From Ciona intestinalis (lineage: Eukaryota > Chordata > Ascidiacea > Phlebobranchia > Cionidae), in contig NW_004190455.1 in assembly GCF_000224145.3 (NCBI RefSeq), positions 62,001-126,000 of the forward strand: DNA of 64,000 nt, written 5' to 3'. Of this stretch, positions 39,058 through 48,762 are shown piece by piece. Positions within the stretch are counted from its first letter, which is position 1, and the number at the start of each line of letters is the position of its first letter. Below the pieces are notes generated by a model, which did not search any database, was not told the DNA's origin, and was given only the letters and a program-made list of their open reading frames with translations. The position numbers and the translations under genes are program-made.

Positions 39058-41815
39058 ATGAAGTGCATTTGGTTTGTGTTGCTTGTAGAGGTTATCAGCG
39101 TAGTTGATTCACGTAAGTTGTTTACGTTAAAGTTAGAAAAAATAGTTATTAAACAAAATTAACAACAGATCGACCGCTGACCAACGGGGGGAATTATGAA
39201 CTCTCTTCGTTTTCCACGAAAGCTAAATCAATGGCAGAGGTGATCTACATGATGTGCTTGCCCAAAGTTCCGGATTACGTTAACGCAACAGCAAGACCGA
39301 GCAACCCATCTTTGCCCCACAAGTTCAACCTGACCATTCTTGAAATTAAGAAACTCAGCTTTATAGTTGAAATAGAGCGAGTTGACCAAGCTACAGGGTG
39401 GGATTGGATGCCGATAACTGTGGATTGGTCCTCGTATATAGGTACGAATGTTAAACTATTCCATGATCACTAATTGTAACAGTTTCATTTAGCTTAATAT
39501 TAGATTATTATTTATTATTATCCTTTTTCTCAAAGGTAATGGAACGGTTTATCGGAATCTGATCCTTTGGTTCCCTGATGCTGCAGATATAAGAGGAATG
39601 AACCGTAACACAGCATCGAAGTCCTGCATTGACAATGGCGGTCGATTGGTGGATATTGTGGATAAAGCGATGTACGACGTGGTTTATAACTACAGTCGAC
39701 AAACCATCGTATTCGGATCAATTCCTTGGGTTGATATTTGGCTCGGTTCAAGTTACAACCCAGCGGTAAGGCTGGAATACACACATATGGCATTACACTA
39801 ATACACTTAGGCGGTGCGTTCTTCACATATGTGTGTAAAACAAATACACTTTACCCTTTAAACGGAAATAAACAACCTAAATATGTGCCAGAAGTAGCGC
39901 TGCTTTGTATTTACGATGTTTTCCTCAACCAAGCAAAATGTTTGTTACGTAATGGTAGGGATTCACACGTGGATTCATTGCATTCACAGAAATAAAAAAG
40001 AGTAGAACGCGCAACTGCCCAAAACCGTGATATATTCTTTTTTCTATTCACGTGACCGCCAACTCCGTCCCCATTTTCCTTCGTCTCCATTGTAAAAGAT
40101 AGGCGCATAGTATTTTTGGAAGGTTTTACCTGTTTATTTTAAAAACTATACCAACTATTCAAGTTTATTAGGCCAGTTTAGTTATTTAGTAGGGTAACGC
40201 TTACAGTTTACCATTTGTTTAGGAAATTTAATTATTTAATAAAATTAGATAAAAATTTTAAACAAACGATTTGTAAGAAATATATATATATTAGAAAATA
40301 GTTGTTTTACACTATAACTTTAAATTAAGTCAAAAAACGAAGAAAAACTACATAAAACGTCATCGACTCCATTGACTACAATAGCAAACGGGAACGACCC
40401 GCGAAAGAGAGAGAGTGTATCACCTCTCTCCTTTGCCGACATTGTAGATGCGCCTTCTATTCTTTTTTATTTCTGTGATTGCATTATAATAGCCATTGTT
40501 TAACCTGTCAAATAAATGCGACATAATCGCGATTCAAACTTTGATTAGTTGCGTCATAATAGCATTTTTAACCTGTAGGTAGGATCTCGAAAACAGGTGT
40601 ATATTTAACCCTTTAGGGACGAGATATATTTTAACAAATTTTCCATTTTTGACCGACTGTCACATATTGCTCTCTAGCGCCACAGGTGTTCGTGCTGGCG
40701 AAAAATTATTAATTAGACTTTTGTTCTTTGGAAAAATTGCTACAAGATTGTATTTTGATTTTTTTGATGTCGTCATCAAATTTTGAATAACGTCATCAGA
40801 AATTTTGTATTTATGTGTAATTTGGGTTTTTAGGTAAAAAACATAAGGAATCTATTGCAAAGTTGATTCCGGGTATGTTTACTACCTAACTAAAATGATT
40901 GTTTGAATTGGTGACGTCAAAGGGATCAATTACGTCACTTATAACCTGATGACGTCATTTTTTGAAAGTTCATTATCGCTAAAATAAGTTTACAATATAG
41001 TTTTCCTGCAAAAAAAATAATCTATTTTTACATTCATATTTAGTCGAAAATTATCTCCACGGTTTAATTAACAGCGAAACAGTTCACGCGAAAATTGTTA
41101 CTTTTCGCGCCAAAGCCGTTCATCGCTAGCGATCATGGGCAGAGTAGAAACTACTTCTAATCGAAATTTTGTCGCTCGCATCGCTAGCGATGAAGGAAGT
41201 GACGTCAGAAAATCGCCAGCCTCTCTCGAATCGCCAGCCATCGGCGCCAGTGTGAACCCGCTTATGTGGTTTATTCATATTTTTAAAAAACAGATATAGT
41301 AGGGTAGGGGAAGACGGGACACCTTTAGCACATAATATCCAAATATCCTGAATGTGTTTTAAACAATTAACAACGGTATATGTGAGTAGTGAGGATACGG
41401 TTTTATAATTCTTTGAATGTTCTTTGTTTACTACCAAATGGGACGATAAAATGGAATAAAAAGGTGTCCCATCTACCCCCACCTACTATATTAAAGCGTT
41501 TTACAAAATCATTTCGAAAAATTATTCTCAATTAAATGTAAACTTTTAGCGTCTAGAATTTAGTTTCCCAAGTTGAGAAGTTCTGTTATTTATCAACAGA
41601 CTGATACAGTGACGCAGAGCAACGGGAAACCTGGTTATCATGGAGATTGGATCCCTGGTTATCCGTGGAGAGGAAGTAGATACGAGACGTACACCGGATT
41701 GTTGCTTGACATCAAACCACCAGGTTACACCAGCACCCACCACGGAATGTTTAATTATCGCCCGACATGGGATTCTGCGGCCGTTACACAATTATGTTCA
41801 ACTAACCTAATATAA
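39058..41815 (+). CDS. Secreted C-type-lectin-like protein, four exons
   Basis: Exons 39058-39112, 39169-39441, 39536-39765, 41600-41815. Residues 1-18 (MKCIWFVLLVEVISVVDS) look like a signal peptide. Exon 2 encodes about 90 residues I do not recognise, with one N-T-A glycosylation site and CLPKVPDY. Exons 3-4 look like a degenerate C-type lectin fold: ASKSCIDNGGRLVDIVD (cysteine and GG.L of the second helix), PWVDIWLGSSYN (the WIGL position) and a final AAVTQLCSTNL for the last strand cysteine. The calcium/sugar motifs EPN, QPD and WND are absent, so sugar binding is doubtful. The last exon holds an odd Gly/Pro/Tyr/Trp-rich stretch (GYHGDWIPGYPWRGSRYETY). It lies between the arms of the inverted duplication. 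The fold assignment is an inference. Confidence 0.72.
39985..40477. mobile_element. hAT-like non-autonomous element, 493 bp, 8 bp target duplication
   Basis: Left end CACAGAAATAAAAAAGAGTA, right end the complement with two changes within about 28 bp, and ATTGCATT duplicated on both sides (39977-39984, 40478-40485). No transposase frame. Inside the last intron of the lectin-like gene. Confidence 0.82.
40600..41294. repeat. AT-rich intron segment with TGACGTCA-like and ATCGCTAGCGAT palindromes
   Basis: Starts TTTAACCCTTTAGGGACGAG, which resembles a piggyBac-type end at a TTAA site, but no matching right end is found. Has repeated GACGTCA words at about 40767-40950 and two copies of the 12 bp palindrome ATCGCTAGCGAT near 41120-41190. 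No coding frame; class uncertain. Confidence 0.4.
41295..41491 (+). mobile_element. Cimi-1-like MITE copy (lectin-like gene intron)
   Basis: TATAGTAGGGTAGGGGAAGA and TACCCCCACCTACTATA ends, complete middle. About 110 bp before the last exon. Confidence 0.87.
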
Positions 41816-42600
41816 CTTAGTTAGCATAAGTTGGATGGCGAATGAATTAATATTTGAATGGATGAATGTAACGTATATACAAGGGTCGAATTAGTAGCGT
41901 GAAATAACAAAAAAAACATCTGGAGTAAAAAATTATTAATATTTTAAAAATAAAATTGAGAAGGATATTCGGTTAAATGTTTAAAAATATCTCCCAGCGT
42001 AAAATTGGTTATTTTCTATGAAGCAAACGCATTTTTAATCCTAACAAGTTAAATGTAAATTTTATTGTGATAATAATCGACGCAACAATTGCTTCTATGT
42101 TGCAACAATGACTAAGCATTTAATGGGGATTTCCCAATAAAGAGAACGAATATAAGAAAACTTTTTTCCTTTGACGGCTACAGAATGTTCCTATTTATTA
42201 CTGTGCATGTTTTATAAGCTGTGTTTCGCCCATAAACAATAACACGAAATATAGTCTGTAGTGAAAAGTTAGTATTTTTACAAGACTGAGCTTAAACTGT
42301 GTTAGTGAAATAGTAAATGAATGAATGTATCTTGCTTTATGCTAACTGGAAAACTACAGTCGTTATAACACAGGTGTTCTGTTTCATACACCACATTCCA
42401 GTTTACAAGTTACCACGTATGTCACTTTGTGGGTAATTGTTTTTTCTGTATGGTGTCTGCAAACAAATATTAACAAACATATATATATATATATATACGG
42501 GATTTAGTTATTTTACCCTGTACTTTAGGGTTGAACTCAGTACAAAAAATTATAAGATTTACAAGTTTGGTATTTTAAGCACTTTTGAATCTTTATTAAA
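41816..42600. other. Intergenic region, lectin-like gene to NUBP2
   Basis: A SINE tail lies at about 42315-42450 (CGTTATAACACAGGTGTTCT). A (TA)n run sits at about 42480-42497, about 100 bp before the NUBP2 start. Otherwise unidentified AT-rich sequence with no gene seen. Confidence 0.55.
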
Positions 42601-43725
42601 ATGGAAAATAGTTCCCTGTCGTCTGTAAAGAATGTTATATTGGTGTTATCTGGTAAAGGGGGTGTTGGGAAAAGCACCCTGTCTGTGCAACTATCATTAG
42701 GCCTTGTACATGCTGGGAAAAAGGTTGGGATCTTAGACACAGATATTTGTGGACCTAGTATCCCTAGAATGCTGAATCTAGAAAACGCTTCTGTGTTCCA
42801 ATGTGATCAAGGCTGGGTGCCAGTGTTTGCGACAGAGGATGAGAAACTGTGTGTTATGTCGATTGCCTTCATGTTGAATGGTAAAGATGACCCTGTTATA
42901 TGGAGAGGGCCGAAGAAAACAGCGATGATCAAACAGTTTATTACTGATGTACATTGGGGTGATTTAGATTACCTTATTATAGACACACCACCAGGTACAA
43001 GTGATGAACATCTTAGTGTTGTTCAAAACTCAAAGGGGAAAGTGAAAGGGGCAATTCTTGTTACCACACCTCAGGTAGGTTATCAATGCTTATATAACCA
43101 CTAACTATACCATGTTATAACTGAAGACTTATTTATGTAATTAGAATTTTTTTACAAATCTAGGGTGACATGACATTGTTAAAATACAGTTACACTCATA
43201 GTTGTTAAACATAGGGAACCTCATTGATTAATGTGGAGAAGCCAGAAAAAAAAGTTACAAGTTGCTTAGGTACATCGCTAATAAACCCTAGTATAAAAAT
43301 CCATCAACATAAAATTGATAACTTGTAACCTGTTCGTCATGCACTCTTGTATAAAAACCACCACATTTAAAAAAGATTGGCTGTTAAATTAATAATTTAT
43401 AAGTAACCCTGTATCGCAGGCAGTTGCTGTGTCGGACGTTCGTCGAGAACTGACATTCTGTCGAAAAACATCGATCCCTATAATAGGGGTTGTTGAGAAT
43501 ATGTGCGGGTTCGTCTGTCCTCACTGTTCTGAGTGCTCGTTAGTGTTTTCGCAAGGTGGAGGCGAAGCTTTAGCAAAACAAGAAGGATTAGATTTCTTGG
43601 CTCGAATACCGTTGGACCCAGACCTCGCTAAGTGTTGCGAAGACGGAAAAAAAATGATAAATGTTTTCCCGGATTCTAAGACTTTAAATTCAATTAATCA
43701 ATTGGTTGATAAAATGTTGGTTTAG
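42601..43725 (+). CDS. NUBP2: Cytosolic Fe-S cluster assembly factor NUBP2 (Cfd1)
   Basis: P-loop ATPase that, with NUBP1, forms the scaffold building Fe-S clusters for cytosolic and nuclear proteins. Two exons, 42601-43074 and 43420-43725, joined at [12 protein letters not shown]. Motifs: deviant Walker [33 protein letters not shown], then [11 protein letters not shown], whose CxxC pair holds the bridging cluster. Length, about 260 residues, is normal for the family and no break is seen. This is the complete copy; a stray second exon sits inverted at 36564-36900. The duplication boundary falls at the first bases of exon 2, so this arm alone keeps exon 1. TANGO2 follows 565 bp downstream on the same strand. 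Confidence 0.97.
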
Positions 43726-45705
43726 TTTATTTAATTTGTGTTGTTTATTATGCGTCCCCGTGTTTAGTGCAAGTTCACTTTATGTTTGAAACAGCATTAA
43801 GTTCACTGTATACCAATAGGGCTAGCAATAGAAGTGGTTTTATTGGACTAAACTTAGTCAAGGGGTGGACTTGTACTAACTAAAGAAACTAGTTTATTAT
43901 AATCTTCAGTCTTTGGACAACATACAGATTGCTATGCTTAAATTTTCAATGCTTTGGCTTTATTATTTAATCCAGTGTTTCTCAACAAATGGTCAAAATT
44001 TGATTTGGTTGGGTCGCCTACTACAGTGGTTCACAAACCTTTTTGACTTTTTTGTAAAAGTTAAATCATTTTATTTCATGCTTACAAAAGTTGTGTGAAA
44101 TGTAGTTTCGGAAGTTGGGTCGCCAAAGTTTTGCTATTAAATTATGTTATTTTTAAAAGGTTAAGAACTACTGCAACAGTATAATATATAAAACTTTAAA
44201 ATATCTACTTTTGAAACCATTTGAATAAGCATTCAATTAATATCTTTTTCCACTCTACAATGAACAGGCTTAGATATTTAATTAAATATTATGTGCATTG
44301 TTTTCTTCCAAATCAACCAGAGTTGTACAGCGAAGCATAAACTGATAATCGCCGCGAACCGAGACGAATATCTTAATCGACCAACGCAGCCAGCAGGGTT
44401 TCTTGCCGACAACCCAAACATATTATGTGGTGTGGACCTACAGCCTGGTGTGAAGGGAGGGACATGGTTTGGTGTCAACAAGCAGGGAAAGTTTGCTTTT
44501 CTCACCAATTATTTGACTCCAAAAGAAGACGCTTTTACCGATAAAGTGTCGCGAGGGTTTATTGTTCGTAATTTTTTAGAGAATGAAATGAATCCACATG
44601 ATTATATAGCAAGCACACTCATGTCTCGTGAACATAGACCACACCATTTTGTTGGGGGCCAGTTCACTAATAACTGCCAGAACATGAATGTTAGCTACTT
44701 TGGAACGCATGATAGTAGCTCCCCACTCAATTTAGATGATGGCGTTTATGCTCTCGCTTGCTCTACTTTGGGAACAAAATGGCGGAAAGTTAATCATGGC
44801 AGCAATAAGTTTCAAAAAGTAATTCAAAACCCAAACAGTTCAACTAAAGAATTAATGGATAATTTATTCACTGATGTTCTGTCAGATAAAACCCCCCTTT
44901 ATCCCGACGCACTTGTAAAAAAGCAGTCTGGTTCTTACTTGCCTGAGGAATTTTTAAAGCTGTATTGTTCAGTTATGATATCTGGGTATCCAGATTATGG
45001 TACACGGATGCAAACGGTGTTAATAGTTGTAATAATAATCAAATGCACTTCGCTGAGAGGACCATTAATCCAAATACAGTTGAACCAAATCCTTCAAGTT
45101 ATTTTACTTTTCCAATTGATAGCGGTATATAAACCATAGATACTTGATGTTTGTGCAATACTTGTTGACTGTTATTGTGAACAACTTTTCAACCTACATA
45201 AGGTCATGGGCATTGATTTGATTCACTCCGTAATTTTGCAACAAAAATGGCACATAATATAATTTGTTATTTATCTATTTAAATACAGTAACATTTATTC
45301 ATTCATTCATATATAAATAAATTTAATCACATTTATACAGGGTCGTTGTGCACGTAGAAGGAGTATGTATTCGGATATGCAGTTTTACTTGGCACGCTTT
45401 TAAAATGGGCGTTTTCAGTACTGAGTAGTCAACATTTGGCTTTTCATAAAACTAAATTTAATTTGTATTATAGGGCTTTGATGTACTTTTAATAAAACCA
45501 CTGTTTTATGTTGTACATTCAAACAATAATAATTTTGAATATTAACTGACGTGATACCTTCAAACACAGACAGCGGTCTCAATACAGGAAACCAATTTCC
45601 TGAAACAAGAAAATGACAAAACATTTCAGAGTAAGAGCCCAACGTTTCCTTTAAACTCAAACTTTTCAGAAATGTTTTCATGTTTAATAACCACCACACT
45701 CCTAA
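43421..45705 (+). repeat. Large inverted duplication, right arm
   Basis: Partner of 34712-36908. Starts one or two bases into NUBP2 exon 2, covers the 3' flank, a hAT-like repeat piece (CAGTGTTTCTCAACAAATGG, CAGTGGTTCACAAACC), TANGO2 and its 3' flank, and ends at 45705 next to CTCCTAATATAAG. Includes about 130 bp (near 45285-45425) absent from the left arm. Confidence 0.95.
44291..45139 (+). CDS. TANGO2: TANGO2 homologue, right-arm copy, altered C terminus
   Basis: Single-exon frame of 282 residues. It follows TANGO2 from MCIVFFQINQSC, AANRDEYLNRP and GGTWFGVNKQGKFAFLTNYL through SGYPDYGTRMQTV. After TVLIV the frame changes at about 45026: one G is missing relative to the other copy, and the product ends in an unrelated tail instead of NNNQMHFAERTINPN. 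So the last ~35 family residues are replaced. This may be a sequence error in a GTAATAATAATCA stretch, a polymorphism, or a real change. It is still the more complete of the two copies. Most animal TANGO2 genes have introns, so the lack of introns is notable. Molecular function of the family is unsettled (mitochondrial/Golgi, possibly lipid or heme handling). Confidence 0.85.
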   Translation: MCIVFFQINQSCTAKHKLIIAANRDEYLNRPTQPAGFLADNPNILCGVDLQPGVKGGTWFGVNKQGKFAFLTNYLTPKEDAFTDKVSRGFIVRNFLENEMNPHDYIASTLMSREHRPHHFVGGQFTNNCQNMNVSYFGTHDSSSPLNLDDGVYALACSTLGTKWRKVNHGSNKFQKVIQNPNSSTKELMDNLFTDVLSDKTPLYPDALVKKQSGSYLPEEFLKLYCSVMISGYPDYGTRMQTVLIVVIIIKCTSLRGPLIQIQLNQILQVILLFQLIAVYKP

Positions 45706-45934
45706 TATAAGACGGCGAGTTCTGATACAAAATCATCTCTTCATTCAGAAAGAAACAAAGTGAGTGGTTGGTTTGTTTTAATCGTGTTTTGTGACTAACA
45801 TTGAAAACAACCCAGTTTACTTGGTTGCTTTGTTTTGTGACTTTTTTACTTGTTTTTTGTGACTTTTTTTGCCTGACTTTGTTCCAAGATTTTTTGTTTT
45901 ACTTGTGTTTTTTAATTAATATTTGTTTCTGCAG

Positions 45935-46610
45935 ATGAATAAGTCAGTGCTTCTCCTCTTGCTTGTCATCGGACTCCTCACTGATATTTCGTTGGCGGGT
46001 AAACCATTGGGGGCGCCCAGCTATTGGTCATGGAACCAAAAGAAAAACGCCGAGAAGGGTAAGCGAACATTCATCTTTAACTTTGTGTGCAAGTCCATGC
46101 TTTTGTTTATACATTCAGAACAACAGCTTGTTTCATACCCTGAATATTGGGTGCAATTATTAGCCACGCTTTTTAACTGACACCCTTTCCCACACTTTTA
46201 TTCATAGGGTGTTTTAACAACTGTTGTTTTGCTGTTGATTCCCTTCTCTTCGTTCTTTAAATAGCATGATCTTCATTTTCAAAGAGCTGAATAACAAATT
46301 ATGTTATGTAACATTGCTGTAACAGATTCAAAAGAAAGGAATCAAAAGCAAAACAACAGTTGTTAAAACAAGCTAAGAGTAAAAGTGTGTTGTTATAACA
46401 CAAGTGTTCTGTTTCATACACCTCGTGGCGCTTACACCAAACCCATAGCAGCAACGCCGAGCCTTGAACTCGTATCCTCCAGTCTAGTGGCAAGCATCCT
46501 AACCATTGTGCTACGCCAGCAGCTAATTTACGTTTCTTTACTCTGTTTCAGTTAAAGACTTGATGGAACAACGAAATGAAATGAATATGGCTGACTTTTT
46601 AGTCATATAA
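45935..46610 (+). CDS. Short secreted peptide precursor, unidentified (59 residues)
   Basis: Two exons, 45935-46058 and 46552-46610, phase 1, GT-AG. An acceptor-like TTTCTGCAG directly precedes the ATG, so a non-coding first exon is likely (a donor-like GTGAGT lies at about 45760). Residues 1-22 (MNKSVLLLLLVIGLLTDISL) are a strong signal peptide ending at AG or A|GKP. The remaining ~37 residues are GKPLGAPSYWSWNQ, a dibasic KK, then NAEKVKDLMEQR and NEMNMADFLVI. A polyadenylation signal AATAAA is at 46639. The layout suits a peptide hormone or a small antimicrobial precursor, but there are no cysteines and no amidation glycine before the KK. I do not recognise the family. It starts 230 bp outside the right duplication arm. 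Confidence 0.72.
46375..46535 (-). mobile_element. SINE, short-tailed (peptide-gene intron)
   Basis: On the - strand: tRNA-like head GGCGTAGCACAATGGTTAGG, ACGAGTTCAAGGCTCGGCG (B-box-like), then straight to GCGCCACGAGGTGTATGAAA and CAGAACACTTGTGTTATAAC. The body between head and tail is missing, so this is a deleted form. Confidence 0.75.
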
Positions 46611-46739
46611 TTCAAACAACTGCAAAATACTCGCAGTGAATAAACCACTATAAATATACATGTCGTTTTTTGTCGTACATACCTCCAGGATTATATTGTT
46701 ACATTGAATACAAACATGACAGCCCATGTATATATGACA

Positions 46740-47040
46740 GCCTAGTATTATAATGCTGAGAAACTTTCCCTAGTATTATAATGCTGAGAAACTTTCCCTA
46801 GTATTATAATGCTGAGAAACTTTTCCTAGTATTACAATGCTGAGAAACTTTTCCTAGTATTACAATGCTGAGAAACTTTTCCTAGTATTACAATGCTGAG
46901 AAACTTTTCCTAGTATTACAATGCTGAGAAACTTTTCCTAGTATTACAATGCTGAGAAACTTTTCCTAGTATTACAATGCTGAGAAACTTTTACTAGTAT
47001 TACAATGCTGAGAAACTTTTCCTAGTACTACAATGCTGAA
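46740..47040. repeat. 28 bp minisatellite, about 10 copies
   Basis: Unit CCTAGTATTACAATGCTGAG plus AAACTTTT, 28 bp, with two early TATAAT variants. Its last unit runs directly into the dispersed repeat at 47018-47106, whose end is nearly the same word. Confidence 0.92.
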
Positions 47041-47790
47041 ACTCTGCCTTGGTGTAAAAAAATTCTTCTCGCTTTTGTATTCGCGCTCAAGTTTCTCGCT
47101 GTATAAAGGTGGCTGTACACAGTATCCGGAATTCGTCCGTTTTGTCTGTTTTGTCCGGATTTCGCTGCCGCATGCGGAATTCGGACACGGCGCGAAAAAA
47201 ATATAATGTACACAGTATCCGGATTCCGCACGATTAGAGATTCCGGACCGGATTTTTGCCGTTCGAATCGAGGAAGCTCATGCTCTACTTTTGTTTTGCG
47301 GTTTGTTATTGCGTGACAATTTCGGTTTTGGCAATTAGGCAAAGAAATACATAAATTGGGCTATTATATATATTATTCACCAGAATTATGTGTATTTGGT
47401 GTGTTAAATACGTTTTGCATCAGCATGGTATTAGTAAATACTGAAATTAATTTAAAAGCGCTACTAGGCCTATACTAAGTGCTGGATTCATAATTAAATT
47501 TCTTAAACTTGGTCACAAACACACGCGATACCAATTTGCTGAGATATCCATACAAACTTGGAAAAAGTGATTTTCCGCAGACGCTTTGTTTTCCCCGCAC
47601 CGGATACTGTGTACATAGATATCGGACAAAATGTTTCGCCGAATCGCAAGCGAATTCGCACGCCGGATACTGTGTACAGCCACCTTAAGCCCTCCAAGTG
47701 CTGTGTGGGGAGGCAGGCGAGCCCTGTTATGCTTGCTGTTCTTAATATTTTCTGTAGCGTGGCGTTGTTGTTGCCTTTCATTCAATGGAA
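47018..47790 (-). repeat. Copy of the 37625 dispersed repeat, interrupted by a Harbinger-like element
   Basis: 47018-47106 (AATGCTGAAACTCTGCCTTG, TTGTATTCGCGCTC, CGCTGTATAA) and 47685-47790 (GCCCTCCAAGTG, GGGGAGGCAG, TTTTCTGTAGCGTGG) are the two halves of the repeat seen unbroken at 37625-37935. Listed in the strand sense in which it matches that copy in reverse. Confidence 0.8.
47107..47684. mobile_element. PIF/Harbinger-like element, ~578 bp, TAA target duplication
   Basis: Ends AGGTGGCTGTACACAGTATC and its complement, flanked by TAA on both sides; the same ends as 23267-23407. The interior is longer and holds two more inverted-repeat-like ACAGTATCCGGATTCCGC segments and an AT-rich middle. 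No transposase frame seen. Confidence 0.85.
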
Positions 47791-47884
47791 AACGAAACCT
47801 TACGTAATGTATTGTTGCCGTCACTGCACGTCCCGGTTTACCCCGCGCGTGGCTGTTTCATACACTTCGTGTGTCGCTTAAGAG

Positions 47885-48762
47885 TTACCACGTATGTAAC
47901 TTTATGGGTAATTTTTTATTGTTGACAATTCATACAACCCATTAGTGACCACAAGGGTGAACTAAATCAGATATTTTGCAAGTAAATCCAAGTTATGATA
48001 GATTACTGTCGGTAAAAAGTACTTGTGGTAAAAGGTTGGTGTATATTCTATTACCTTTTGCAACCATTTGTGTATTTGGTTGGTTTATATTCAAGTTTAA
48101 ACATGCGGATGATTTTACACTATCTTCCAAAATTCTGTAATATTGTACTGTAGGATGGGGGAAGATGGGACACCTCTCATTCTATTTTCTCGTCGCATTT
48201 GGTAGTAAACAAAGAACATTCTAAGAGTTATAAAACCGTATATCCTCACGACTCCCATAGACCGTTGTTTATTGTTTAAAAAACGATCAGGATATTTGAA
48301 TATTATGTGCTAAATGTGTCCCATTTTCCCCCATCCTACTATACATTTTGGGCTGAGTATCGTTTATCGTCGTCGAGCAAAATGTTCTTGTGGAACCTCG
48401 TGCCAGCTTACGAGTTACCACATATAGACGTATTGTACGGTGGGGTAACATGGGACACGTGTTAAAACGACTGTCGTTTCCGGTCGCGCGAGGATAAAGT
48501 AAGTTATATTCATTTAAGAGTAGTTTTTACCATTTATTTAACTCATATAATAAAACGTATAAGCTTACTAACATGTTAAATACATTGTTAAGCAAAGTGT
48601 TTATAAGAAATACCTGTAAAGTAATAAAAATAATAATTTTTTCACCAATAAAAAAAACACATTTTGTTTACTAACAAAATTGAACATAATAATGTTAACA
48701 TTTTCAACAAAACAGCTTTTCTAATATTACGTTATGTGTGGTGGAAACAAAACAAATTATTT
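47885..48762. other. Intergenic region downstream of the COMT-like gene
   Basis: SINE tail and body at about 47850-47960, a complete Cimi-1-like MITE at 48146-48344, another SINE tail piece at about 48395-48520, then AT-rich sequence that includes the COMT-like 3' flank. No gene seen. Confidence 0.6.
48146..48344 (-). mobile_element. Cimi-1-like MITE copy
   Basis: TACTGTAGGATGGGGGAAGA and TTTCCCCCATCCTACTATA ends, reverse orientation, complete. Confidence 0.87.

Noticed and set aside
40607-40626. piggyBac-like end TTAACCCTTTAGGGACGAG
   Set aside because: No matching right end with TTAA found in the window, so kept only as a low-confidence note.
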